In this document: positions 8,349 to 16,294 of the stretch, piece by piece
Layout of the letters: every line of letters begins with the position of its first letter
Numbering within the stretch: position 1 is the stretch's first letter
NCBI GenBank assembly: GCA_942490535.1
Contig: CALNXQ010000006.1
Location: forward strand, 124,001-188,000
Length of the DNA: 64,000 nt
Source of the DNA: JAEINY01 sp942490535
GTDB taxonomy: Bacteria; Bacteroidota; Bacteroidia; Bacteroidales; Marinilabiliaceae
Direction: 5' to 3'
Translations under genes and position numbers: made by a program
Notes under the pieces: model-generated
Told to the model about the DNA's origin: nothing
Databases searched by the model: none
The model's input: the letters and a program-made list of their open reading frames with translations, nothing else

Positions 8349-9335
8349 TTAATTATCTTTTTTGGGCGGTTTATTGCCCGGTTTAGCGATTGAATCACGC
8401 ATCGCCGTATCCGCTTCGATATTTTTATACTTCAGGTAATCCATTACACCTAAGTTTCCCGAGCGGAAAGCTTCTGCCAATGCTTTAGGCACCTCCGCTT
8501 CAGCTTCGATTACTTTGGCTCTTGCTTCCTGTGCTTTTGCCTTCATCTCCTGCTCCAGGGCTACGGCCATTGCCCGACGCTCCTCAGCTTTTGCCTGCGC
8601 AATATTCTTATCCGCATCGGCCTGATCAATTTGCAGACCGGCACCAATGTTTTTACCGATGTCGATATCGGCGATATCAATGGATAGAATTTCAAAGGCC
8701 GTACCAGCATCCAATCCTTTTTCCAAAACTACTTTGGAAATGGAATCCGGATTCTCCAATACCGCTTTGTGCGACGTGGAAGAACCAATAGACGATACAA
8801 TACCTTCACCAACACGTGCCAGAACAGTTTCTTCACCGGCACCACCCACCAATTGTTTGATGTTGGCACGCACGGTCACACGGGCTTTACAAATTAACTG
8901 AATACCATCTTTCGCCACAGCCGTTACCGGCGGCGTGTCAATCACTTTGGGATTAACCGACATTTGAACTGCCTGAAACACATCACGACCAGCCAAATCA
9001 ATAGCTGTAGCCATCTGAAAATTCAGATCAATATTGGCCTTAGACGCCGAAACTAATGCATGAACCACATTATCAATGTGCCCCCCTGCTAAATAGTGTG
9101 CTTCCAGCTCATCGCGCTTAACCCCCGAAATACCGGCTTTAGAGGCCTCAATCAGAGCCCGCACAATGGCTCCTGGTGGAACCTTACGGATGCGCATCAA
9201 AACGAGCTGAATCAACGAAATACGGACGCCCGATACCAGTGCTGAGAACCATAACAATATGGGCACATAGTACATGAACAGAAAAACAACAACAATGATT
9301 GCTGCTATTAAGAAAATAGGTGCTATTCCTGCCAT
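8349..9335 (-). CDS. floA: Flotillin-like protein FloA
   Basis: FloA (328 residues) is a bacterial flotillin that scaffolds membrane microdomains. An N-terminal hairpin-type membrane segment (about 5-40) is followed by the SPFH-like region. VPPGAIVRALIEASKAGI and the helical stretch rich in Ala, Glu and Lys (about 235-290, KAEERRAMAVALEQEMKAKA) are typical of the YqfA/FloA family. The full family length is present. The gene abuts nfeD with no spacer, the normal partnership, since NfeD proteins are thought to assist flotillin assembly. The order clpS, nfeD, floA on one strand suggests one transcript. Confidence 0.9.
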   Translation of the reverse strand: MAGIAPIFLIAAIIVVVFLFMYYVPILLWFSALVSGVRISLIQLVLMRIRKVPPGAIVRALIEASKAGISGVKRDELEAHYLAGGHIDNVVHALVSASKANIDLNFQMATAIDLAGRDVFQAVQMSVNPKVIDTPPVTAVAKDGIQLICKARVTVRANIKQLVGGAGEETVLARVGEGIVSSIGSSTSHKAVLENPDSISKVVLEKGLDAGTAFEILSIDIADIDIGKNIGAGLQIDQADADKNIAQAKAEERRAMAVALEQEMKAKAQEARAKVIEAEAEVPKALAEAFRSGNLGVMDYLKYKNIEADTAMRDSIAKPGNKPPKKDN

Positions 9336-9809
9336 TTAATTTTTATTTTTTGGTTTAACAATAACGTATGTTTTAAAAACTTTCTGAACTATTACTTCTG
9401 TATTTTCATCCACAAAATGACCGGGACATTTCCCTTCCATCAGCAAATTATTAATCTGTACTTTTCCAATTGGATTTAAACGTGTCACGGCAACGCCTTC
9501 ATCCCCTTCCTTAACCATATTGGCTTCAACCGTTTCCACTTGTCCTTTGATGGAAGAGTCGAGCATCAAACGCTTCCAGGTACCGGCCCGAAACGAAAGC
9601 ACCAGCATTAACACTCCCACAAACATGGTTGAAACTAAGGCCACGTGCCCACCCGTGGATCCGAACTTATCGTATGCCAAAAAGATACCTCCGGCGGTGA
9701 AAATCAAGCCACCAATACCCGCCACTGTAACCCCGGGAAAAACAAAAAATTCAAGAATCAACAAAAACATGCCGAGCAGAATAATCAAAACAATAACAAG
9801 TGTAGACAT
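9336..9809 (-). CDS. NfeD family membrane protein
   Basis: This is a short-form NfeD of 157 residues. It has three to four hydrophobic segments in the first ~75 residues (LVIVLIILLGMFLLILEFFV, then GIGGLIFTAGGIFL, then ALVSTMFVGVLML). A soluble C-terminal OB-fold of about 80 residues follows, ending KTYVIVKPKNKN. There is no N-terminal serine protease domain, which separates it from the long NfeD proteins. Its stop touches the floA start, so translational coupling is likely. Confidence 0.85.
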   Translation of the reverse strand: MSTLVIVLIILLGMFLLILEFFVFPGVTVAGIGGLIFTAGGIFLAYDKFGSTGGHVALVSTMFVGVLMLVLSFRAGTWKRLMLDSSIKGQVETVEANMVKEGDEGVAVTRLNPIGKVQINNLLMEGKCPGHFVDENTEVIVQKVFKTYVIVKPKNKN

Positions 9810-9815
9810 ATAAGG

Positions 9816-10091
9816 CTATTCAATGGTTACAGATAATTTCTCCTGAGTCAATAATTCTTTCAAAGCATATAAATCATGCCAACTACCTCGTTTAATTTCA
9901 CACTTTCCTACAAAATGGGTAATCAATGCACACTGTTCAGCCTGAATTCCATCATGACTGCACACTTCACACAGTGCTTCCATTACATGTTCAAAGGTAT
10001 TGATGTCATCATTATGCAGCACCAACAACCGATCCGACTCGCCAGAGCTTCTCCTGTTTTCCTTCTCACTCTTTCTACTAAATGATACCAT
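9816..10091 (-). CDS. clpS: ATP-dependent Clp protease adaptor ClpS
   Basis: ClpS (91 residues) delivers proteins with N-degron residues to ClpA/ClpC-ClpP. The core LHNDDINTFEHVMEAL (about 25-40) holds the family's NDD-x-x-T-F/M signature that shapes the N-terminal-residue pocket, and HFVGKCEIKRG (about 64-74) is the second conserved element. The N-terminus is charged and probably flexible. It precedes nfeD by only 6 bases. The Clp ATPase itself is not in the window. Confidence 0.92.
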   Translation of the reverse strand: MVSFSRKSEKENRRSSGESDRLLVLHNDDINTFEHVMEALCEVCSHDGIQAEQCALITHFVGKCEIKRGSWHDLYALKELLTQEKLSVTIE

Positions 10092-10141
10092 AGCTTAAAG
10101 TTTCCTTAAAATAAGCATTTTTTTTTGTAAAAAACCAATCT

Positions 10142-12640
10142 CTATTTTTTAAGCTCCTCCGACAGATTGATTTGTTGCTCCCCTTTAAACGCGACGACAA
10201 AGGCGCCGGTAAAACCAGCATTTCGTACCGAATCAATCATCTGTTGTGCTTCCACATATGAATCATAATGGCCGGCATAATACTTTGTCAATCCTTTTTC
10301 CGGTATTGAAATGGTGGAAACGGCGGGAATAAGATGTAAAGCTTCTTTGTTAGGTTCATTCCTGAAGACGCCAATTTGAATTTTATAAACAATCACTGCG
10401 GCCTCTGTTTTTACTCCCTCTTTCTTAACAACTGTGGCAGCAGCACTTTTTGCGGCTTCATCTCCTTTATGTAATTCCTGATAAGTTTTCTGCACCTTTC
10501 CTTTGTCCGGTGAAGCTTTCACAATTTCAGAGCCCTTCTGCCCATTTGTGTACTCAAGATATGCAAATAGTGCCGCTTCCTGTTCGCTCACGCCTGAACG
10601 CTTCATGGTACCAGCCCGCTCATAACTACCTAAATCAAAACCCATCAATTCCATATCGTATTCACTGGCTTTCCGGAAATATGCATTGGCACGCCCCTGA
10701 GGCTCTTCCATAAAGGTAAAATCAGTGGTTGGCTCTCCTAAAACAATTTCCTTAATCTTATCGCGGTAAAGCTCGTACTTGTCATTCAACGCTTTATGAT
10801 ACAATTTCAAAGCAGTTATTTTCAGTTCCCTGGATTTTTTCACCATGCCTTCACCAGGAGTCTCATCAGCAGCCAAAGAATCTTTCTTTTTAAACGGGGA
10901 TGAAACCACCGGCCCGGCCTCCGGTTGAATGGAGGATTGCTCCAGTAATTTGGAGGCTTCCAATGTCAGAATATTACCCCACACATAAAGAGAATCGGCA
11001 TGTTTCAGTTTTCGAATTTCATCTTCGTAAAATAAAATTTGATACATGCTGTCCAGCTCTCCTAAACGAAATGCGAATTCATCGTTCGTATAATAAGTAA
11101 AATCCCCTGGAATGAACACTCCATTTATAGCCACATCCTCCTTTCGCTCGACCTTCACTTGCATGGGAGGCTGGTATTTTCCGGCTTTCACCAATTCACG
11201 AATGGTGACCAACTCGGTCCGACGGGCGGTAAAAAAGTAATTTTCAATCTGACTATCCAAGCCATACACTTGTTTCTCCAATGCTAATATATCATTAACC
11301 AACTTGGATTGCTCTGACTCTACAGTTGATCGAGCATAGGCTTCCCGTTTATCTGCCATCAACCGGGACAAACTATCTTTTTGATGTTCCATCGCCTGTC
11401 CCTGCACGAAGGCAGCCCGCGCATCCCCATTATTAAAATGAGACAAATCAGTATACACAATGGTATCAGCTATCATATATGAAAATCCGGCTTTTTCCTC
11501 TTCCATTGAAAAACGATCCATCTGGCTTTGGTCAATCGTTGCGGCCTCACTTTCCGAACCAGCATTTGTTAATGGCATACCAACGGCCGTTTTAAGCTGA
11601 TTGACATCCGTCACCACATTCTTCACCACTAAATCATCCCATTTGATGTGATAAACCATCCATTGGTCGCCGGTTGTTTCGCGATTGGAAGCAAACCAGG
11701 CTGAATTATTAAACTCATCCGTCACAAATAACAAATCATCTTTGGGCGAGTTGATGGGAAATCCCATATTCACCGGCACGTCAAAAGCTTTGGATTCGGG
11801 ATCATAAGTGGTGGTGTAAATATCATACCCCCCCAATCCACCGGGGCGATCGGAAGCAAAATAAAGTGTTTCCCCATCAATTTGTAAAAAGGGATGCACG
11901 TCATTACCTCCTGAATTAATGGCATCCAGAGATTTACTATCACCCCAGCCATCCAGTAATTTCTCCATTTTATAGAGATCTTTATCCGAACTTTCGTCAG
12001 CAGCCATTGAAAAATAGACTTCATCCCCTCGTTCGGTCAAATACAAAACACCGTCAGGATCCAGCCCGGATTCAAAAAAATCCTTGTTGCGTAGGACCTG
12101 CCCCACATCCTTCACCGGGTGATAATGCTTCAGCAGTTGAGCTGAGGTAGTAGTATCGCGCTGATAAACGCTGAGATTATATATTTTGGCAGATGCTTCC
12201 TTTCCGGTCTTACATTCTGTCATGTAAACTTCGGCTTTTTCTTTCCGATCATCGGAACCGGACGCATATTTCATGTATCGACTAAAACTTTTCAATGCTT
12301 CGTCAAATTCACATCTTAACTGGTAGGCTCTGCCCAAATAGTAGTAGGTATCGTTACTAACCCCTTTTAACGCGGCATACTTCAACCGTTTTACAGCATG
12401 TGAAATATCTTTATTGTTTTGTAACAAACAAATGCCATAATAATAGTTGTACCTCGGTTCCCGATCATATTTCTCCAATAACTGGGCATAGGCTTTTTCA
12501 GCTTCCACATACTTCTCTTCCTTAATCAATTCCAATGCTTCTTTGGCAGTATAAACGGCATCTTGGGCCTGAACAGCAAAAGATACTGTCAAACTCATAA
12601 TTAGAATTGTTCTTCTTATATTCTTCAGCAATAGTCCCAT
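10142..12640 (-). CDS. TPR / PD40 beta-propeller / SPOR-domain envelope protein
   Basis: The 832-residue protein has a signal peptide (about 1-25). Tetratricopeptide-like helices (about 28-140) come first, then WD40-like PD40 motifs (about 205-330; YFASDRPGGLGGYDIY is a clear one), then a long charged helical middle. A SPOR domain closes the protein (about 750-820; VYKIQIGVFRNEP...), a fold that binds denuded septal peptidoglycan. Related TPR-PD40 proteins in this phylum carry an OmpA domain instead. Here SPOR would give the peptidoglycan contact. A role in envelope organisation or division is inferred from the domains only. Confidence 0.75.
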   Translation of the reverse strand: MGLLLKNIRRTILIMSLTVSFAVQAQDAVYTAKEALELIKEEKYVEAEKAYAQLLEKYDREPRYNYYYGICLLQNNKDISHAVKRLKYAALKGVSNDTYYYLGRAYQLRCEFDEALKSFSRYMKYASGSDDRKEKAEVYMTECKTGKEASAKIYNLSVYQRDTTTSAQLLKHYHPVKDVGQVLRNKDFFESGLDPDGVLYLTERGDEVYFSMAADESSDKDLYKMEKLLDGWGDSKSLDAINSGGNDVHPFLQIDGETLYFASDRPGGLGGYDIYTTTYDPESKAFDVPVNMGFPINSPKDDLLFVTDEFNNSAWFASNRETTGDQWMVYHIKWDDLVVKNVVTDVNQLKTAVGMPLTNAGSESEAATIDQSQMDRFSMEEEKAGFSYMIADTIVYTDLSHFNNGDARAAFVQGQAMEHQKDSLSRLMADKREAYARSTVESEQSKLVNDILALEKQVYGLDSQIENYFFTARRTELVTIRELVKAGKYQPPMQVKVERKEDVAINGVFIPGDFTYYTNDEFAFRLGELDSMYQILFYEDEIRKLKHADSLYVWGNILTLEASKLLEQSSIQPEAGPVVSSPFKKKDSLAADETPGEGMVKKSRELKITALKLYHKALNDKYELYRDKIKEIVLGEPTTDFTFMEEPQGRANAYFRKASEYDMELMGFDLGSYERAGTMKRSGVSEQEAALFAYLEYTNGQKGSEIVKASPDKGKVQKTYQELHKGDEAAKSAAATVVKKEGVKTEAAVIVYKIQIGVFRNEPNKEALHLIPAVSTISIPEKGLTKYYAGHYDSYVEAQQMIDSVRNAGFTGAFVVAFKGEQQINLSEELKK

Positions 12641-12875
12641 TTCTCTTCAAGTTCTAATTTTCGAACAGTGTCAAAATTAAACAATCGTTTGTTAATAGTT
12701 AAATCCTATGCGCAGTAAAAATGAACAAAAAATCCTTCCTGCCTAAAATTATCACCCTGCAGATTTGATGAACAGATCGTTGCACGCCTGCGCACCATTG
12801 CCTAACTTAATAACTGATTATTTGAGTGTTAATAACTTTTGAACCATACACCTGCCAATTCGTTCTTAATTAAAT

Positions 12876-12883
12876 TATATTTG
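12876..12883 (+). promoter_or_regulatory. Candidate -7 element for the bcp-recA transcript
   Basis: TATATTTG matches the Bacteroidota -7 consensus TAnnTTTG exactly and lies 20 bases before the preferred bcp start. The -33 element is not clear. The sequence 5' of it (12641-12875) is otherwise featureless. Confidence 0.5.
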
Positions 12884-12903
12884 TAAACCTTAAAGTGAAA
12901 ACC

Positions 12904-13371
12904 ATGACAGTATTAAAAGAAGGTGATAAAGCTCCCATATTCAACGGTAAAAATCAAAACGGAGAATCCATTAATCTGGCAGATTTAACAGGCAAAAAGG
13001 TCATTCTTTATTCATATCCCAAAGACAATACTCCCGGTTGTACAGCGGAGGCTTGTAATTTGAATGAAAATTTCGACAATCTAACGAAAAAGGGATTTGT
13101 AGTCATTGGCATTAGCCCGGACAGCGAGGCATCGCACCAGCGCTTCATCAATAAATACGACTTGCAATTCAACCTGATTACTGATCCTGAAAAAGAAATT
13201 CTTCAACAATACAATGCATGGGGAGAGAAAAAACTATATGGTAAAACCTACATGGGTGTTTTACGAAAAACCTTTATCATCAACGAAGAAGGAATCATTG
13301 AGAAAATTATTGAAAAGGTGAAGACAAAAGATCACACCAATCAAATTTACAGCGAACTAAAAATAGACTAA
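12904..13371 (+). CDS. bcp: Thioredoxin-dependent peroxiredoxin, Bcp/PrxQ type
   Basis: This AhpC/TSA-fold peroxiredoxin of about 155 residues reduces hydrogen and organic peroxides. The peroxidatic cysteine sits in the motif DNTPGCTAEACNL, in which the second cysteine, five residues on, is the resolving one in PrxQ proteins. SPDSEASHQRF is also typical. I prefer the ATG at 12904 (MTVLKEGDKAP). A GTG at 12895 would add three residues but sits closer to the -7 promoter box. The gene ends 17 bases before recA, so both are probably on one mRNA, joining peroxide defence to DNA repair. Confidence 0.9.
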   Translation: MTVLKEGDKAPIFNGKNQNGESINLADLTGKKVILYSYPKDNTPGCTAEACNLNENFDNLTKKGFVVIGISPDSEASHQRFINKYDLQFNLITDPEKEILQQYNAWGEKKLYGKTYMGVLRKTFIINEEGIIEKIIEKVKTKDHTNQIYSELKID

Positions 13372-13388
13372 AGATAAACCATCATCAC

Positions 13389-14402
13389 ATGGCAGAACAA
13401 AAAGACAACACCATCCAACAGGAAAAGCTGAAAGCGCTTCAGCTCACCATGGATAAAATTGATAAAACCTACGGCAAAGGTACTATCATGAACATGGGTG
13501 ACACCAAGGTTGAAAAAGTACCTGTAATCCCAACGGGCTCTATTGCCTTAGATTTAGCATTAGGTATTGGCGGATTTCCACGTGGCCGAATCGTTGAAAT
13601 TTATGGTCCTGAATCATCGGGTAAAACCACTCTGGCCATTCATGCCATTGCCGAAGCTCAAAAACTAGGTGGCATTGCAGCCTTTATTGATGCCGAACAT
13701 GCATTTGATCGCTTCTATGCAGAGAAACTGGGTGTTAACCTGGAGAACTTATTAATCTCTCAGCCTGATAACGGGGAACAAGCCCTGGAAATTGCAGATC
13801 AGCTAATTCGCTCTTCCGCCATTGACATTGTGGTGATTGACTCCGTGGCTGCCTTGACGCCTAAAGCAGAGATTGAAGGTGAAATGGGTGATTCAAAGAT
13901 GGGCCTACAGGCCCGCTTAATGTCTCAGGCATTGCGTAAATTGACTGCCAGTATCAACAAAACAAGTACCACCTGTATTTTCATTAATCAATTACGTGAA
14001 AAAATCGGGGTAATGTTTGGCAATCCGGAAACTACAACCGGGGGTAATGCGCTTAAGTTCTATGCATCTGTTCGCCTTGACATTCGTCGCGTGACACAAA
14101 TTAAGGATGGTGAAAATGTGATTGGTAGCCAAACCCGCGTGAAAGTGGTGAAAAATAAAATGGCACCCCCATTCCGCAAGGCAGAATTTGAGATTCGCTT
14201 TGGAGAAGGTATTTCACGCGTAGGCGAAATCCTTGACCTGGGTGTTGATTTCAACATTGTGAAGAAAAGCGGATCGTGGTTCAGTTATGGTGAAACCAAG
14301 CTTGGACAGGGCCGCGAAGCGGTTAAAGAAGTGATAAAAGACAATCCGGAACTTGCCGAAGAGCTGGAAGCAAAAATCATGGAAGCTATTCGTGCGAAAT
14401 AA
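13389..14402 (+). CDS. recA: Recombinase RecA
   Basis: Full-length RecA (337 residues), the ATP-dependent strand-exchange protein. Walker A is GPESSGKT (73-80). Walker B is in IDIVVIDSVAAL, the L1/L2 DNA-binding region runs through MGLQARLMSQALRKLTASI, and FINQLREKIGVMFGNPETTTGGNALKFYAS is near-invariant. The C-terminus lacks a long acidic tail. A strong terminator follows. No LexA box of a recognisable kind was found upstream, as expected from its position as second gene after bcp. Confidence 0.98.
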   Translation: MAEQKDNTIQQEKLKALQLTMDKIDKTYGKGTIMNMGDTKVEKVPVIPTGSIALDLALGIGGFPRGRIVEIYGPESSGKTTLAIHAIAEAQKLGGIAAFIDAEHAFDRFYAEKLGVNLENLLISQPDNGEQALEIADQLIRSSAIDIVVIDSVAALTPKAEIEGEMGDSKMGLQARLMSQALRKLTASINKTSTTCIFINQLREKIGVMFGNPETTTGGNALKFYASVRLDIRRVTQIKDGENVIGSQTRVKVVKNKMAPPFRKAEFEIRFGEGISRVGEILDLGVDFNIVKKSGSWFSYGETKLGQGREAVKEVIKDNPELAEELEAKIMEAIRAK

Positions 14403-14427
14403 ACATTACAAGCATTTCAATTCATCA

Positions 14428-14462
14428 AATCCCTGTCAAAAAAAGGCAGGGATTTTTTTTGC
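14428..14462 (+). terminator. Intrinsic terminator after recA
   Basis: AAATCCCTG pairs with CAGGGATTT around an 11-base A-rich loop and runs directly into eight T. It lies 26 bases beyond the recA stop. Confidence 0.9.
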
Positions 14463-14524
14463 TTTTAAAACCCTGTAGGCCCGAACCCATCCCGCTTAAC
14501 GTAATTTTAAATAAAAAGCAACCA

Positions 14525-14556
14525 TTTGCGGTTCATCAGAAAATCACTTAACTTCG
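14525..14556 (+). promoter_or_regulatory. Promoter of the GntR regulator gene
   Basis: TTTG at 14525-14528 and TAACTTCG at 14549-14556 are separated by 20 bases. This fits the Bacteroidota sigma pattern TTTG-N19-21-TAnnTTTG with one mismatch in the -7 box. Transcription would start near 14562, directly on the palindrome at 14560-14579, so the promoter is placed for repression by the protein it expresses. Confidence 0.55.
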
Positions 14557-14559
14557 CCC

Positions 14560-14579
14560 ATGTTCAAACATATGAACAT
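14560..14579. promoter_or_regulatory. Palindromic operator, copy 1 (probable GntR site)
   Basis: ATGTTCAAACATATGAACAT: inverted half-sites ATGTTCA and TGAACAT around a 6-base centre. It lies at the expected transcription start, 5 bases before the regulator's ATG. The same 20 bases, plus one matching base on each side, recur at 18744-18763. GntR/HutC-family dimers bind such short inverted repeats. That this GntR protein is the binder is inferred from position and recurrence. Confidence 0.7.
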
Positions 14580-14584
14580 TTGTT

Positions 14585-15313
14585 ATGGAATTAAAAATCA
14601 ATCATCAAAGTCCGATACCTCTGCACGCACAAGTTGAAGAGTTGTTGCGAAAACTTATTCAGCAACCTGAATATCAATCCGGCGCCTTCTTACCAAAGGA
14701 AGTAGATCTCTCTAAACTACTGGGCGTAAGCAGAAACACTATTCGCCAGGCCACCAACAAATTAGAGTACGAAGGGTTATTGATCCGAAAAAAAGGCATT
14801 GGTACTAAGGTGGCACAAAAAACAGTGACTACCCAGCTGGCCAGTTGGCACAGTTTCACACAGGAAATGAATGCACAAGGTGTAGAATTCAAAAACTACC
14901 TAATTAAATCAGAAATCGTGTCTGCTTCCCAAAAGGTTGCCACTTTCATGGGCATCACGGAAGGCACTTCAATTCTAAAAATCATTCGCTTAAGAGGTGA
15001 TGAAGAGGGCCCATTTGTGTATTTCGAAAGTTACATTCATCCCCGGGTAGGCTTGACAAAAGAGGAAGACTTCACCCAGCCCCTCTACGAACTTTTGGAA
15101 ACGAAGTATTCAACCATCGTGGCTTTATCGAAGGAACACATCAGTGCCCGAAATGCCTCAGCCATTACCGCAAAACTACTACAAATAGATGCCGGAGAAG
15201 CGATTCTCAAACGAGAACGCTTTGTTTACGACCCGGGTAACCGAGCGGTTGAATACAACATCGGTTTTTACCGGGCCGATAAATTCACTTATTCCATTGA
15301 CATCACTAAATAG
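14585..15313 (+). CDS. GntR family transcriptional regulator with UTRA ligand domain (HutC subfamily)
   Basis: The 242-residue protein has an N-terminal winged helix (about 8-75; SKLLGVSRNTIRQATNKLEYEGLLIRKKG contains the recognition helix). A UTRA effector domain (about 95-238) has the chorismate-lyase fold used by HutC, NagR and similar proteins to bind sugar phosphates or related ligands. It heads a run of mannose-related genes and has an operator at its own promoter, so a repressor relieved by a mannose or mannose-6-phosphate signal is the natural hypothesis. It ends 8 bases before the kinase gene. Confidence 0.88.
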   Translation: MELKINHQSPIPLHAQVEELLRKLIQQPEYQSGAFLPKEVDLSKLLGVSRNTIRQATNKLEYEGLLIRKKGIGTKVAQKTVTTQLASWHSFTQEMNAQGVEFKNYLIKSEIVSASQKVATFMGITEGTSILKIIRLRGDEEGPFVYFESYIHPRVGLTKEEDFTQPLYELLETKYSTIVALSKEHISARNASAITAKLLQIDAGEAILKRERFVYDPGNRAVEYNIGFYRADKFTYSIDITK

Positions 15314-15321
15314 CAATACAC

Positions 15322-16254
15322 ATGGATTCACTACCATACATCAGTGCCGATATTGGCGGTAGTCACATCACAACAGCAGCCATTGATCCCCAATCGAAAG
15401 CCATTATTAAAAATTCGATCGCTAATGGGGAGGTAGACAATGGGGCTTCCGCACACAAAATCATCGCCACCTGGAGCGAAGCACTCCGCATGACGATTTC
15501 GCACGTTGACGATTTTGCAGGTATCAGTTTTGCGATGCCAGGCCCCTTTGATTATGTCAACGGCATTTCGAAAATTAAGGGCGTTCAAAAATATGAAGCT
15601 CTATATGATGTAGATATTAAAACAGCCATTAGCCAATGCCTGCATCTTAACAGTAATCAATCAGTCCGTTTTATTAATGATGCCACCGCATTTGCCATTG
15701 GAGAATGCTGGGGTGGCCTAGCCCGTAACAACAAAAAAGTAATGGCCATCACATTAGGAACAGGTTTCGGATCAGCCTTCATTAATGAGGGCATGCCTGT
15801 TTTAACCGGTCCATCCGTACCTGAATTAGGCTGTGTCTATCACATCCCTTATGGGAATAGCATAGCAGATGATTACTTTTCAACCCGCTGGTTCGTAAAA
15901 ACCTGGCAGGAACGAACGGCCAACCATTGCCATGGCGTTAAGGAAATTGCCGATTTGGCGAACCAGGGAAACAGTGAAGCTCAACAACTATTTCAGGAGT
16001 TTGGCGACAACCTGGGAACATTCTTATCGCCTTGGCTTAAGGAATTTGAAGCAGATTGCCTGATCATAGGCGGTAACATCTCCAATGCCCATAAACTATT
16101 TCAGGAGGCGCTACGGAATGCGCTAGTAAATCGTCAAACAGAGGTTTCTATTGGATTTTCACAGATGCAGGAAGAGGCGGCCCTCATCGGCGCTGCCCGA
16201 TTAACAGATTCATCCTATTACAAAAAGATAGAACCACTGTTAGCCCACATGTAA
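15322..16254 (+). CDS. ROK family sugar kinase, probable mannokinase/hexokinase
   Basis: The 310-residue ROK kinase has the phosphate-1 loop DIGGSH (10-15), the catalytic aspartate in FINDATAFAIGE (Asp120) and the second phosphate loop LGTGFGSAF (145-153). PELGC (167-171) is where ROK proteins have the sugar-contact glutamate. The usual zinc motif CxCGxxGC, expected soon afterwards, is absent; the region reads CVYHIPYGNSIADDYF. Between a mannoside-sensing regulator and mannosidases, with mannose-6-phosphate isomerase downstream, the likely substrate is mannose. N-acetylhexosamine or glucose cannot be excluded. Confidence 0.8.
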   Translation: MDSLPYISADIGGSHITTAAIDPQSKAIIKNSIANGEVDNGASAHKIIATWSEALRMTISHVDDFAGISFAMPGPFDYVNGISKIKGVQKYEALYDVDIKTAISQCLHLNSNQSVRFINDATAFAIGECWGGLARNNKKVMAITLGTGFGSAFINEGMPVLTGPSVPELGCVYHIPYGNSIADDYFSTRWFVKTWQERTANHCHGVKEIADLANQGNSEAQQLFQEFGDNLGTFLSPWLKEFEADCLIIGGNISNAHKLFQEALRNALVNRQTEVSIGFSQMQEEAALIGAARLTDSSYYKKIEPLLAHM

Positions 16255-16294
16255 AAGATGCAATGTCAAATAAATAACCAATAGCACAATAATA

